Source of the DNA: Chloroflexota bacterium
GTDB taxonomy: Bacteria > Chloroflexota > Anaerolineae > Anaerolineales > Villigracilaceae
NCBI GenBank assembly: GCA_013388855.1
Contig: JACAEM010000022.1
Location: forward strand, 1-64,000
Length of the DNA stretch: 64,000 bases
Direction of reading: 5' to 3'
Every line of letters starts with the position of its first letter. The stretch's first letter is position 1. Positions 8,329 to 17,269 of the stretch are shown here, piece by piece. The notes beneath the pieces are model-generated. The model was given only the letters and a program-made list of their open reading frames with translations, did not search any database and was not told the origin of the DNA. A program made the position numbers and the translations under genes.

Positions 8329-10080
8329 ATGAACAACAAACAACTTGCCGACACGTTCACCCTCATCGCCAACTTGCTCGAGATCAAGGGCGAGATCATT
8401 TATAAGACTCTCGCCTATCGCAAAGCCGCGGAGAGTCTCATGGGGCTGGGGCGCGACGCGTCGGAATTTTGGAAGGAGGGCAAACTCGAGGAAATCCCCG
8501 GCGTGGGCAAAGCCATCGCGGAAAAAATTGACGAGTTGTTGAGCACCGGCAAACTTGAGTTTCTGGAAAAACTCAAAAAAGAAATCCCCGAGGAACTCGC
8601 CTCGTGGCTGGCTGTCCCGTCGCTTGGACCGAAAAAAGTGGGGATGATTTGGAAGACGCTGGGAATCACGAGTCTTGCGGACCTTGAGTCTGCCGCCAAA
8701 GCGGGGAAGCTGCGCGGCCTCCCCGGCATGGGCGCCAAGTCTGAGACTGCGATTCTCGAAGGGATTGCCTCGTTATCCCGCAGATCGGGCAGGATGCCGC
8801 TGGGACGCGCTTACCCGCTGGCGCAGAGCATCATCGCGCAACTCAAAAAGGTGAAGGGAGTCGTCGCCGCCGAACCCGCTGGAAGTCTGCGAAGGATGCG
8901 TTCCACCGTCGGCGATCTCGACATCCTCGTCGCCGCGAAAGATTCCGCCGCAGTGATGGAAGCGTTCACGAATCTTCCCAATGTGAGCCGCGTGTTGGGG
9001 AAAGGCGAATTCAAATCGAGCATCGAGTTTGGAGACGGCGTGCGCGCGCAGGTGTGGGTGCATCCGCCGCAGGAGTTTGGCACCGCGCTTCAATACGCGA
9101 CCGGCTCGAAAGACCACAACGTGAAGATGAGACAGCTCGCATTGGATAAAGGCTTGTCGCTATCGGATCATTCGTTCAAGAAAGTAAACCCTTCGACAGG
9201 CTCAGGGCGAGCGGCGGAGAAGGAAATCTTTTGCGCGACCGAGGAGGACGTGTACAAAACAGTGGGCTTGCCGTGGATTCCCCCTGAACTGCGCGAGGAC
9301 CGCGGCGAGATCGAAGCCGCGAAGGCGAACAAACTGCCGAAGTTGATCGAACTCAAAGACCTCAAAGCCGACTTGCAAATGCACTCCACGTGGAGCGACG
9401 GGAAACTTTCGATGTTGGAAATGGCGCGTGCTTCTGCGAAGCGCGGCATGAAAGTCATCGCGTTCACCGACCATTCGGCGAGTCTCGGCGTGACGGGCGG
9501 ATTGACCATGGAAGATCACAAGAAGCAAGCCGCCGAGATCAAGAAAATCCAAAAAGAACTCGGCGATGAGATTTTGATCCTGCACGCGTCGGAAGTGGAG
9601 ATTAAAGCCGATGGTTCGCTTGATTATCCCGATGAATTTTTGGCGAGCCTCGACCTCGTGCTGGCTTCGATGCACACGTCGCTGAGACAGCCGCGCGACA
9701 AAGTGACCGATCGCGTTATCAAAGCCATCCGCAACCCGCACGTGGACATCATCGGTCATCCCACGGGACGGCTGATTCCCGACCGCGAAGGCGCGGATTT
9801 GGACATGGAAGCCATCCTGCAAGCCGCCTCCGAAACCGGCGTGGCGATGGAGATCAACGCCAGTCCCTACCGCCTCGATCTCGACGATGTGTACGCCCGC
9901 CGCGCAAAAGAGTTGGGCATCCCCATCAGCATCAACACTGACGCGCACTCCGAGGAGGATATGGACATGCGCTTCTACGGCGTCGCAGTCGCCCGCCGCG
10001 CCTGGCTGACGAAGAATGACGTGATCAATTGTTGGTCAACGGATAAGTTGTTGAGGTGGTTGAAGAACCGAGGAAAATGA
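8329..10080 (+). CDS. polX: DNA polymerase X / 3'-5' exonuclease (PolX)
   Basis: A 583-residue family-X DNA polymerase for gap filling in base-excision repair. The N-terminal half has two helix-hairpin-helix regions (IPGVGKAIAEKI, LPGMGAKSE) and the polymerase palm with AGSLRRMRSTVGDLDILV, whose two aspartates bind metal. The C-terminal PHP domain (about 350-575) has the metal ligands in LQMHSTWSDG, FTDHSAS, HASEVE, GHPTGR and NTDAH. Residues 287-294 (NPSTGSGR) come from a short dispersed repeat inserted in frame, in a loop between the palm and the PHP domain. It heads an operon with four following small genes. Confidence 0.95.
   Translation: MNNKQLADTFTLIANLLEIKGEIIYKTLAYRKAAESLMGLGRDASEFWKEGKLEEIPGVGKAIAEKIDELLSTGKLEFLEKLKKEIPEELASWLAVPSLGPKKVGMIWKTLGITSLADLESAAKAGKLRGLPGMGAKSETAILEGIASLSRRSGRMPLGRAYPLAQSIIAQLKKVKGVVAAEPAGSLRRMRSTVGDLDILVAAKDSAAVMEAFTNLPNVSRVLGKGEFKSSIEFGDGVRAQVWVHPPQEFGTALQYATGSKDHNVKMRQLALDKGLSLSDHSFKKVNPSTGSGRAAEKEIFCATEEDVYKTVGLPWIPPELREDRGEIEAAKANKLPKLIELKDLKADLQMHSTWSDGKLSMLEMARASAKRGMKVIAFTDHSASLGVTGGLTMEDHKKQAAEIKKIQKELGDEILILHASEVEIKADGSLDYPDEFLASLDLVLASMHTSLRQPRDKVTDRVIKAIRNPHVDIIGHPTGRLIPDREGADLDMEAILQAASETGVAMEINASPYRLDLDDVYARRAKELGIPISINTDAHSEEDMDMRFYGVAVARRAWLTKNDVINCWSTDKLLRWLKNRGK
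9189..9207 (+). repeat. Dispersed repeat A, copy 1, inside polX
   Basis: CCCTTCGACAGGCTCAGGG, read as PSTGSG in frame. The same motif occurs at 15471-15488 and 61474-61492, each time in a different gene and in the same reading frame. Confidence 0.9.
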
Positions 10081-10081
10081 T

Positions 10082-10321
10082 ATGAAGAATCCATTCGGCG
10101 ACCAACAAGTCCCCGGGGCATATCACAACCTGAAAGAGCGGATATACAAAAGGGTTTCGGCGGGTGTCAATGACCGGATATTTGGAATGGCGCAAAAGGC
10201 GTATGAACATGCGTTGAATGAAGAAAACATTGTCCTGAGCCGCCCGGAAAGAAAACGGTTGTTTTCACAGATCCTGAAACAAGTGTTGGAGGATGTACTG
10301 AAGAAGGCAGGTGGAACGTGA
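10082..10321 (+). CDS. Small hypothetical protein
   Basis: A 79-residue charged, mainly helical soluble protein that I do not recognise. It is basic and contains a segment of alternating K/R and E residues (SRPERKRLFSQILKQVLEDV). It begins 1 base after the polX stop codon and its TGA overlaps the GTG of the next gene (GTGA), so it is embedded in the polX operon and very probably expressed. A DNA-repair link is only guilt by association. Confidence 0.7.
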   Translation: MKNPFGDQQVPGAYHNLKERIYKRVSAGVNDRIFGMAQKAYEHALNEENIVLSRPERKRLFSQILKQVLEDVLKKAGGT

Positions 10322-10539
10322 ACGAGCCGATATCCAGGCGCAAACTTTTTATCATTGCCAGTGCCATCGATGTCCTTCTCAGCGGCATCGTACTGTTGAT
10401 CTATTTCGGTGTTCTCCCCGTCGATATTTCGGGTTGGGGCATTCCGCGCTGGGTGGTCGGCGCGGTCGGCGGGATATGGTTCCTGTCTGCGTTCGTCGTT
10501 CTGGCTTATCAACTCACACGGACGGACGGCTCCGAATAA
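10318..10539 (+). CDS. Small two-helix membrane protein
   Basis: A 73-residue protein with two predicted membrane helices (about residues 10-32 and 44-65) joined by a short loop. No family is recognised. The start is GTG, overlapping the previous stop by 4 bases, and the stop is 1 base before the ATG of the next gene, so translation coupling supports it being real. Confidence 0.7.
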   Translation: MNEPISRRKLFIIASAIDVLLSGIVLLIYFGVLPVDISGWGIPRWVVGAVGGIWFLSAFVVLAYQLTRTDGSE

Positions 10540-10540
10540 T

Positions 10541-11008
10541 ATGATCATCTTCAAATCCCTTTTATTCCTGGTCTTCGTCCCGGGCGTGATGGCAGGATAT
10601 GTTCCCCTTGCATTATTGCAGAGGGGTCAACAAATCGAAACGGGGATATTCGCCTGGTTGGCGTTCCCTCTCTGGCTGATTGGTGGAGCGATCCTTTTAT
10701 GGAGTTTCTGGAACTTTTTCGCGCAGGGACGCGGCACACCCGCCCCAATCGACCCGCCCAAGGAATTGGTGATGGTGGGTTTTTATCGTTACACCCGCAA
10801 CCCGATGTACGTCGCTGTGCTCAGTCTGATCGTGGGTCATTTTTTCTGGTTCGGATTCTGGAACTTGTTGATCTACGCCGCAATCATCTTTCTGGCATTC
10901 AACGCCTTCGTCGCCTGCTACGAAGAACCGACCCTTCGTAAAAAATTCGGTGTGGCATATGAGGACTACTGCAAACGCGTGCCGCGCTGGATTTCACCCT
11001 TCAAATAA
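10541..11008 (+). CDS. Isoprenylcysteine carboxyl methyltransferase (ICMT/PEMT)-family membrane methyltransferase
   Basis: A 155-residue membrane protein with four or five helices and the C-terminal signature of ICMT/phospholipid methyltransferase-like proteins: GFYRYTRNPMYVAV, then a cytosolic CYEEPTLRKKFGVAYEDYCKRVPRW. This motif binds S-adenosylmethionine; bacterial members methylate lipids or unknown small acceptors. The ATG at 10541 is used because it begins the first hydrophobic helix and directly follows the preceding stop codon. The frame is open further upstream but only inside the other gene. Confidence 0.87.
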   Translation: MIIFKSLLFLVFVPGVMAGYVPLALLQRGQQIETGIFAWLAFPLWLIGGAILLWSFWNFFAQGRGTPAPIDPPKELVMVGFYRYTRNPMYVAVLSLIVGHFFWFGFWNLLIYAAIIFLAFNAFVACYEEPTLRKKFGVAYEDYCKRVPRWISPFK

Positions 11009-11035
11009 TACTTCTCAATACAAGGACATCCTGTT

Positions 11036-11932
11036 ATGAACTTCATTGGCGAGGTCGCCGCGTTGGCGACATCCTTTTTCTTTGCCCTCACATCCGTCAT
11101 ATTTTCAACGACCGGTCGCATGGTCGGTTCACAGGTAACAAATCGCATCCGCCTCCTGTTTGCGTTGACCTATCTTGTCATCCTGAACGCCATGCTCTTC
11201 CGTGAGCCTCTGCCCTTCTCTGCCGAATCTTCCCGCTGGATCTGGTTGAGCCTTTCAGGGATCATCGGACTATCCCTCGGCGACACCTTTTTCTTTCAAT
11301 CACTGACTTCGCTGGGACCCCGCCTCGGCAGCCTGCTCCTGAGTCTGGCTCCGATTTTTGGCTCGGTCATCGCCTGGGTCTTTTTCGGCGAAACTCTGAC
11401 CGTCTTGCAGATCACGGGCATCGTCCTCGCATTGGTTGGAATCGGCTGGGTGGTCATGTCTCATGAAGAACCACCCGATACCCCACACGGGCATACCAAA
11501 CGAGGCGTGTTCTTCGGAGTATTGGCGGGACTCGGTCAGGCAACGGGGCTTGTTCTCTCCAAGCAGGGCATGTTCGGGGAATTTTCCCCCTTCCAGGCGA
11601 ACGCCATCCGTATGCTCGCAGCGGCGCTTTTTATCTGGATATGGACATTTCTCGAAGGAAAGACAGGTGCCACCGTCAATGCCCTGCGCGGAAAACCGCG
11701 CGTCATCGGTCTGATCGCGCTGGGAGCCCTGGTGGGACCATTGCTTGGCGTGTCGTCATCCCTGCTTGCGGTGCAACACGCGGAGATCGGCGTGGCAAGC
11801 ACACTGATGGCATTGCCGCCGGTCATCGTTCTGCCCATCAGTTATTTTATCTTCAAGGAAAAAGTCGGCTGGCAGGCAGTTGCCGGGACGATTCTTGCCA
11901 TCGCCGGTGTGGCGGTCCTGTTTCTCGCTTAA
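11036..11932 (+). CDS. EamA/DMT-family transporter
   Basis: A 298-residue integral membrane protein with about ten spans and two tandem EamA repeats, each ending with a proline/glycine-rich helix (GETLTVLQITGIVLA in the first, KEKVGWQAVAGTILA in the second). The family exports or imports metabolites such as amino acids or nucleotide-related compounds; this one cannot be assigned. It follows the methyltransferase by 27 bases and is probably the last gene of the polX operon. Confidence 0.88.
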   Translation: MNFIGEVAALATSFFFALTSVIFSTTGRMVGSQVTNRIRLLFALTYLVILNAMLFREPLPFSAESSRWIWLSLSGIIGLSLGDTFFFQSLTSLGPRLGSLLLSLAPIFGSVIAWVFFGETLTVLQITGIVLALVGIGWVVMSHEEPPDTPHGHTKRGVFFGVLAGLGQATGLVLSKQGMFGEFSPFQANAIRMLAAALFIWIWTFLEGKTGATVNALRGKPRVIGLIALGALVGPLLGVSSSLLAVQHAEIGVASTLMALPPVIVLPISYFIFKEKVGWQAVAGTILAIAGVAVLFLA

Positions 11933-12014
11933 TCGGGTCAAACGCCATCTTTCAAATCCCCGAAAGTCAGTGTAAGATGAGCCTATCAACCAATATCGTA
12001 GTGAGGAACCCAGC

Positions 12015-12989
12015 ATGACCCATTCCCCCATCCCGGCAGAGGAAGTCCGTTTTTTTAGCGGCAGTTCGAACCCGGCGCTTGCTGCCAGCATCGCCGGTGA
12101 ACTGGGCGTCCCATTGGACGACACTCATATCACCCGTTTCAGCAACGACAATCTCTACATCCAACTCGGCGCCACAGTACGATACCGCCGCGTGTATATT
12201 GTTCAGTCGCTGACCCCTCCGACCAATGACCATCTGATGGAACTGTTGATGATGCTCGACATCGCGCGCGGCGCGGCCGCATCGGAGGTCCACGCCATCA
12301 TCCCTTACTATTCGTTCGGTCGCTCAGATAAGAAGGATGCGGCGCGCATCTCCATCACCGCGCGTCTCGTGGCAGACCTGCTCAAGACGGCCGGAGCCAC
12401 TCACGTCATGAGCATGATGTTCCACTCACCGCAGGTGCATGGATTTTTCGCCATGCCGACCGATCCGCTCAGCGCCCGCCCGGTCTTCAAGGATTATCTT
12501 GCCACGCACGACCTGTCCGATTACATCGTCGTCGCCCCGGACATGGGGTCCGCCAAATCCGCCGCCCGCTTCGCCAAAAGCCTGAACCTGCCCATCGCCG
12601 CCGGAAACAAGGAACGCATCTCGGACACGCAGGTCAAGATCAGCGGGCTGGTCGGCAACCAGGTACGCGGACATAAACACGCCCTCGTCTACGATGACGA
12701 GATCGCCACAGGCGGCTCCATCCACGAGTTGAGCCGCGTATTGATCGAGGAAGGTGTGGAGAACATTCTTGTAGTCTGCACTCACGGCGTTTTTACCCGC
12801 GGCGGCTTGGAACGCCTGGCGGATGTGCCGCAGATCAAAGAGATCATCACAACCGATACAGTCTATCTCCCGCCTGAGAGACGGCATCCCAAACTGAAAA
12901 TATTATCGGTTGCACCAGTCTTTGCCGGAGCGATCCGCCATAATCTGCATCACGAATCGATCAACGAACTGTTTGTGTTTGGTGAATGA
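12015..12989 (+). CDS. prs: Ribose-phosphate pyrophosphokinase-like enzyme
   Basis: A 324-residue PRPP synthetase-family protein. It has the N-terminal [10 protein letters not shown], the ATP-binding segment around [13 protein letters not shown] and the PRPP loop DDEIATGGS at about 227-235. Canonical bacterial enzymes read DDMIDTAGT there and have a K-R-R loop where this one has NKERIS, so it is a divergent member. It would supply PRPP for purine, pyrimidine, histidine and NAD synthesis. The ATG follows GAGGA at a good distance. Its stop overlaps the next ATG (ATGA), coupling it to the DUF1232 protein and ferritin. Whether it is the cell's main PRPP synthetase cannot be told from this window. 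Confidence 0.87.
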   Translation: MTHSPIPAEEVRFFSGSSNPALAASIAGELGVPLDDTHITRFSNDNLYIQLGATVRYRRVYIVQSLTPPTNDHLMELLMMLDIARGAAASEVHAIIPYYSFGRSDKKDAARISITARLVADLLKTAGATHVMSMMFHSPQVHGFFAMPTDPLSARPVFKDYLATHDLSDYIVVAPDMGSAKSAARFAKSLNLPIAAGNKERISDTQVKISGLVGNQVRGHKHALVYDDEIATGGSIHELSRVLIEEGVENILVVCTHGVFTRGGLERLADVPQIKEIITTDTVYLPPERRHPKLKILSVAPVFAGAIRHNLHHESINELFVFGE

Positions 12990-13441
12990 TTTCCGTAGGG
13001 GCGATCCGGCGGTCGTCCCTGGTCATGATCGTGTTGGAAAATTTAAGATCCCGCGCTCGTGTACTCAAAAATGAGGCTTTTGCCGTATATCTGGCGGCAA
13101 AGGATCCGCGCACACCGTGGTACGCCAAGGCATTGACCTTTTTCGTTGTCGCGCATACCTTCAGCCCGATTGACCTGATCCCCGATTTCATCCCGGTGCT
13201 CGGCTACCTCGATGACCTCATCATTACCCCGGGCGGATTGTGGCTGGCAGTACGGATGATCCCGCCCGAGGTGTTGGAAGAAGCCCGGAAAACGATGGCA
13301 GCCCAGGGTGTGGAAAGCTCGCATCGAGTCTTGTCGAGACGAAGCGTGGGCTACGTGGGGGCGGCGGTCATCATCATCCTGTGGATTGTCATCCTGATTG
13401 GCGTTGTTTATCTTATAATAAAAGCACGGAGGCTCCCATGA
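12986..13441 (+). CDS. DUF1232 (YkvA-like) membrane protein
   Basis: A 151-residue protein with the DUF1232 signature ([19 protein letters not shown]) at about residues 60-80 and a C-terminal membrane helix (about 126-147). The function of the family is unknown. The ATG at 12986 overlaps the prs stop codon. An alternative ATG at 13025 would remove a first stretch (bases about 12995-13020) that looks like a GTAGGGGCGA-type palindrome, so the true start may be the second one. Its stop again overlaps the ferritin ATG. Confidence 0.87.
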   Translation: MISVGAIRRSSLVMIVLENLRSRARVLKNEAFAVYLAAKDPRTPWYAKALTFFVVAHTFSPIDLIPDFIPVLGYLDDLIITPGGLWLAVRMIPPEVLEEARKTMAAQGVESSHRVLSRRSVGYVGAAVIIILWIVILIGVVYLIIKARRLP

Positions 13442-13932
13442 TTGGAAAACCCATGCAAGATGCAATGAACGAACAGATCAACAAGGAACTGTTTTCGTCG
13501 TATTTATATCTCTCGATGGCAGCGTACTTTGAAGACAAGAACCTGCCGGGCTTCGGTCACTGGATGCGCGTGCAGGCAGACGAGGAACGCGAGCATGCCA
13601 TGAAATTCTATGACTTCATCCTAGAACGCGGCGGCAAGGTGCTGCTCAAAAGCATCGACGCGCCGAAGACCGAGTGGAAGTCCGCGCTGGAGGTCGCCGA
13701 GGAGGTGGCGGCGCACGAAGCAAAGGTTACCGCGTCCATCCACGCGCTGTACGAACTGGCGCTCAAGGAAAAGGACTACCCCGCCCAGGTGATGCTGCAA
13801 TGGTTCATTACCGAACAGGTGGAGGAGGAAAAGAACGCGGCGGAGATTGTCGCCAACCTCAAGCTTATCGAAGAACGCGGCACGGCGGTTTTGATGCTCG
13901 ACCATCGGCTTGCCAAACGTAAAGGCGAGTAG
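13438..13932 (+). CDS. Bacterial non-haem ferritin
   Basis: A 164-residue four-helix iron-storage protein that oxidises ferrous iron and stores it as a mineral core. Ferroxidase-centre residues are visible in [32 protein letters not shown] and [14 protein letters not shown] 13438 has the ribosome site GGAGG and overlaps the previous stop codon (ATGA). Coupling to PRPP synthetase and a DUF1232 protein has no obvious metabolic logic. Two hairpins follow the gene. Confidence 0.93.
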   Translation: MIGKPMQDAMNEQINKELFSSYLYLSMAAYFEDKNLPGFGHWMRVQADEEREHAMKFYDFILERGGKVLLKSIDAPKTEWKSALEVAEEVAAHEAKVTASIHALYELALKEKDYPAQVMLQWFITEQVEEEKNAAEIVANLKLIEERGTAVLMLDHRLAKRKGE

Positions 13933-13934
13933 CA

Positions 13935-13961
13935 CCCGGACAATTTTTCATGTTGTTCGGG
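13935..13961 (+). terminator. First hairpin after the ferritin gene
   Basis: CCCGGACAA (13935-13943) pairs with TTGTTCGGG (13953-13961) with one mismatch. It lacks a T-tract. Confidence 0.45.
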
Positions 13962-13979
13962 CACGAGTAGTTTACAATT

Positions 13980-14014
13980 AGGCCCTGAGGAGAACCCAGG
14001 GCCTTTTTATTTTT
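13980..14014 (+). terminator. Terminator after the ferritin operon
   Basis: AGGCCCTG (13980-13987) pairs with CAGGGCCT (13997-14004), followed by TTTTTATTTTT. It ends only 9 bases before the acetyltransferase start; a TACAAT hexamer lies just before it, so it could also fold in a short leader of that gene. Confidence 0.8.
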
Positions 14015-14022
14015 GGAGATAG

Positions 14023-14466
14023 ATGAACTATACCATCCGACGCGCGACCCTCGAAGACAAACCGGAATGGCTCCGGTTGCGGCAGGGACTGTGGCCCGAC
14101 ACCCCACTGCACTACCTGACCTTTGACCTGGATAAATTGCTCGCGGACCCAAATGCCGGCATCTTCGTCGCTTCAGACGCGGACGGGAGGCTGGTCGGGC
14201 TCATCGAGGTGGGACTCCGCGGCTACGGCGAAGGCTGCGAGACCTCGCCCGTGGGTTACATCGAAGCCTGGTACGTGGATCCGCACATTCGGGGGCAGAA
14301 GCTTGGGCGGGAGCTCATGCGGACAGGGGAGGAATGGGCGCGCGAAAAGGGCTTGACCGAGATGGCATCGGATACATGGCTCGAGAACGAGGTCAGCATC
14401 CAGGCACATTTGAAGATGGGTTACCACGAAGCGGAGCGGCTGGTGCATTTTGTGAAACGGTTATAA
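14023..14466 (+). CDS. GNAT acetyltransferase, aminoglycoside AAC(6')-like
   Basis: A 147-residue GNAT-family acetyltransferase. The acetyl-CoA site is VDPHIRGQKLGREL. The layout closely follows the AAC(6')-I family of aminoglycoside 6'-N-acetyltransferases: RxLWPD near the N-terminus, SPVGYIEAWYV in the centre and EMASDTWLEN with a C-terminal LVHFVKR. This gives a plausible aminoglycoside-modifying or chromosomal house-keeping acetyltransferase. True resistance activity cannot be inferred from sequence alone. It has its own ribosome site (GGAG) directly after a terminator. Confidence 0.85.
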   Translation: MNYTIRRATLEDKPEWLRLRQGLWPDTPLHYLTFDLDKLLADPNAGIFVASDADGRLVGLIEVGLRGYGEGCETSPVGYIEAWYVDPHIRGQKLGRELMRTGEEWAREKGLTEMASDTWLENEVSIQAHLKMGYHEAERLVHFVKRL

Positions 14467-14505
14467 GGTTGGAAGGCGTGAAAGTTCGAGGTTCAGCCAA
14501 TTGAA

Positions 14506-15585
14506 ATGAAAAACTTCCTCATCTACGGCTCGTACGGATATACCGGTCAACTCATCGTGGAGTTGGCAGTGAAAGAGGGGATGCATCCCATCCTGGCAGG
14601 GCGCGATGAGACAAAACTACGCGCACAAGCGGAGAAATATAACCTTCCGTATCGCACCTTTTCCCTCGATGAAACCGCCAAACTGGACTCCGCCCTGCTC
14701 GAAGTGGACGCCGTCCTGCATTGCGCCGGTCCGTTCGTGTTGACATTCCGGCAGATGGCGGAGGCATGCATCCGCACAAAGCGCCATTACGTAGACATCA
14801 GCGGCGAGATCGAAGGCTTCGAAGCGCTGGCGAAAATGGACACTGAGGCAAAACAGGCGGGCATCATGCTCCTGCCCGGCGGCGGATTCGACGTTGTTCC
14901 TTCCGATTGCCTCGCGGCGCATTTGAAGGGTCGTTTACCGACAGCGACTCATTTCCGCCTGTTCATTCAAGGCGTGGGCGGCGGCGTCTCACGCGGGACA
15001 GCCGTTTCAGGCATCGAAAACATGCACCGCCAGGGACGCATCCGCCGCGACGGGAAGATTGTGCAGGTCCCGCCTGCCTGGCAGGTACTCGAACAGGATT
15101 TCGGGCGCGGTCCGAAGAAAGCTGTATCCATCGGCTGGGGAGACGTATCCACGGCGTATCACAGCACGGGCGTGCCGAATATCGAGACTTATTTTGCGGT
15201 TAAGTCGTCTGCGATCAACCTTTTGCGCCTCACGCGAGTCATCGGACCTTTGCTCTATACCCGCCTCGCGCGGAATCTTCTACAATGGATCATCCGTTGG
15301 GCGAATCCGCACGGACCTTCGCCCGAGAAAAATCGAAACGGGTTCAACCTCATGGTCGGAGAGATGCGGGACGCGGAGAAAATTGTCCGCACCAAACTGC
15401 GAGTCCCCGAAGGCTATCGACTCACCGCGTTGACCACCGTCGAGATCATGAAGAGAATCCTGAACGGCGACCCTTCGACAGGCTCAGGACAAGGTTACAA
15501 ACCTGGTTTTCAAACTCCTTCGCTTGCGTACGGAAAAGATTTCATCATGCAATTCGAAGGAGTCGAACGAGAGGACCTGCCATGA
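14506..15585 (+). CDS. Saccharopine dehydrogenase / trans-acting enoyl reductase-like protein
   Basis: A 359-residue NAD(P)-binding oxidoreductase. The N-terminal Rossmann motif is YGSYGYTGQLIVELA, followed by GRDETKL and HCAGPFVLT, as in the saccharopine dehydrogenase-like/enoyl reductase family. The middle contains a long LLPGGGFDVVPSDCL segment typical of the family. The substrate is unknown; relatives act in lipid or amino-acid metabolism. Residues about 323-329 (PSTGSGQ) derive from the dispersed repeat at 15471. It starts a chain of four genes that overlap by ATGA. No good ribosome site precedes the ATG. Confidence 0.85.
   Translation: MKNFLIYGSYGYTGQLIVELAVKEGMHPILAGRDETKLRAQAEKYNLPYRTFSLDETAKLDSALLEVDAVLHCAGPFVLTFRQMAEACIRTKRHYVDISGEIEGFEALAKMDTEAKQAGIMLLPGGGFDVVPSDCLAAHLKGRLPTATHFRLFIQGVGGGVSRGTAVSGIENMHRQGRIRRDGKIVQVPPAWQVLEQDFGRGPKKAVSIGWGDVSTAYHSTGVPNIETYFAVKSSAINLLRLTRVIGPLLYTRLARNLLQWIIRWANPHGPSPEKNRNGFNLMVGEMRDAEKIVRTKLRVPEGYRLTALTTVEIMKRILNGDPSTGSGQGYKPGFQTPSLAYGKDFIMQFEGVEREDLP
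15471..15488 (+). repeat. Dispersed repeat A, copy 2, inside the saccharopine-dehydrogenase-like gene
   Basis: CCCTTCGACAGGCTCAGG translated in frame as PSTGSG, near the C-terminus of the protein. Confidence 0.9.
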
Positions 15586-16199
15586 AACAATTGACCTTTT
15601 GTTGTATGATCATGATGGCGATGCTGATTTCGGCATGTGGAGCATCGACGCCGACTTCCGCAGTCATACCCGAACCGGTCATCGCCGAACCGGCGACATC
15701 CGTACCAGCGCCAACCGAACCAACGACCGAACCAACCTCAACGGAGGCGACCATGTCCCTTCAACTCACCAGCGACGCATTCGCGAACGGGCAATCCATC
15801 CCGGCGAAATTCTCGTGCCTCGGCAAGAACATCTCCCCCGCCCTGGCATGGACCGAACCGCCCGCGGGCACACAATCCTTTGCGCTCATCGTCGATGACC
15901 CCGACGCGCCCGGCAGCACCTGGGTGCATTGGGTGCTCTACAATATCCCCGCTGATGTACGCAATTTGCCGGAAAGTTTTTCAGCGCAAGATCCGGTATC
16001 CGTCGGCAAAAACTCGTGGGGCAAACTCAGCTACGGCGGACCCTGCCCTCCGAGCGGCACACACCGCTATTACTTCAAACTCTACGCCCTCGACTCGACC
16101 CTCAGCCTTTCGCCCGGCGCGAGCAAAGAGCAACTGCTCAAAGCCATGGAAGGTCACATCCTGGCGCAGAGCGAACTGATGGGCACCTTCAGTAAATGA
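15582..16199 (+). CDS. YbhB/YbcL-family (PEBP-like) lipoprotein
   Basis: A 205-residue protein with a lipoprotein signal peptide ending in the lipobox ISAC (cysteine about residue 19), a proline/threonine-rich linker (about 20-55) and a phosphatidylethanolamine-binding-protein domain with DDPDAPGSTWVHWVLYNIP and GPCPPSGTHRYYF. Bacterial members bind small ligands in the cell envelope; their function is poorly known. The ATG at 15582 overlaps the previous stop by ATGA, and the end overlaps the esterase gene the same way. Confidence 0.9.
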   Translation: MKQLTFCCMIMMAMLISACGASTPTSAVIPEPVIAEPATSVPAPTEPTTEPTSTEATMSLQLTSDAFANGQSIPAKFSCLGKNISPALAWTEPPAGTQSFALIVDDPDAPGSTWVHWVLYNIPADVRNLPESFSAQDPVSVGKNSWGKLSYGGPCPPSGTHRYYFKLYALDSTLSLSPGASKEQLLKAMEGHILAQSELMGTFSK

Positions 16200-17269
16200 C
16201 GGCGTCCAACTCAAAGATTTTGCGCGCCCGCGCATCGGGCAACCCGGTCATCGACGGGAATGAGGCGACCTTCTTTTGGGAGGGAAACCACGCGCCGCAA
16301 CTAATGAGCGATTGGAACGGCTGGGACGCCTCCCCGCGCCCGTTCAAACGCATCTCTCCCCGGCTTCAAGCTGCCACCGCCAAATCGGTCTGGTATTGCA
16401 CCTTGTCGCTGCCGCGCGACGCCTACATCGAATACGCCTTGTACGACCCGGTCACACAAAAGCGATTCCTCGACCCGCTCAACAAGCGAACTGTCAACAA
16501 CGGCGTGGGCGGACGCAACAACTACTTCTACATGCCCGAGACCATGCCATCGCCGTTTGCCCTCCGCCGCGCGGACATTTCCCTCGGCGCGTTGACGAGT
16601 CACAGCGTGGAAACAAAATGGCTGCGCGACGATTACGAGCGCGAGATCTACCTGTACCGCCCGCCGGTCAAGGAACCTGTCCCGCTGCTGGTCGTCTACG
16701 ACGGGCAGGACTACCTGCACCGCGCCAAACTCGCCGTCATCGTGGACAATCTTATCGCAGATAACCGTATCCGCCCCATCGCGATGGCATTCCTCCCAAG
16801 TGCGGGCCGCTGGCGCAACGTGGAATACGCCTGCTCCGACGGGACACTCCTGTGGCTGGACCAGGTCATCCTGCCGCTGGCAAATGAGAAGTTGAACCTG
16901 CTCGACATCGAGAAACATCCCGGCGCATATGGCGTGCTCGGCGCCTCCCTCGGCGGGACGATGGCGCTCTACACTGGATTACGCATGCCCGATGTGTTCG
17001 GCAACGTGCTCAGCCAATCGGGCGCGTTCATGATCGAAAGCCGCGATTTCGCCCCCGTCGATCTGGTCAAACATAGTCAATCAAAGGATATCCGCATCTG
17101 GATGGATGTCGGTCAATTGGATTTTCTACTCGAAGACAACCGGGAAATGCACGCTCTCTTACAGAAAAAAGGATACAACATAGCCTACCGCGAATTCGTC
17201 GCCGGTCACAACTTCACTGCCTGGCGCGACGATGTCTGGCGCGGGCTGGAGGCGATGTTTCCGGCATGA
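16196..17269 (+). CDS. Enterochelin-esterase-like alpha/beta hydrolase
   Basis: A 357-residue esterase with an N-terminal beta-sandwich (about 10-110) of the CBM48/esterase-N type and a C-terminal esterase-D hydrolase domain. The nucleophile elbow is GASLGG at about residue 245, and the C-terminal GHNFTAWRD supplies the histidine. Family members hydrolyse siderophore or other esters; here no siderophore genes are near. Start ATG overlaps the upstream lipoprotein stop and the end overlaps the Nudix gene (ATGA). Confidence 0.87.
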   Translation: MTASNSKILRARASGNPVIDGNEATFFWEGNHAPQLMSDWNGWDASPRPFKRISPRLQAATAKSVWYCTLSLPRDAYIEYALYDPVTQKRFLDPLNKRTVNNGVGGRNNYFYMPETMPSPFALRRADISLGALTSHSVETKWLRDDYEREIYLYRPPVKEPVPLLVVYDGQDYLHRAKLAVIVDNLIADNRIRPIAMAFLPSAGRWRNVEYACSDGTLLWLDQVILPLANEKLNLLDIEKHPGAYGVLGASLGGTMALYTGLRMPDVFGNVLSQSGAFMIESRDFAPVDLVKHSQSKDIRIWMDVGQLDFLLEDNREMHALLQKKGYNIAYREFVAGHNFTAWRDDVWRGLEAMFPA

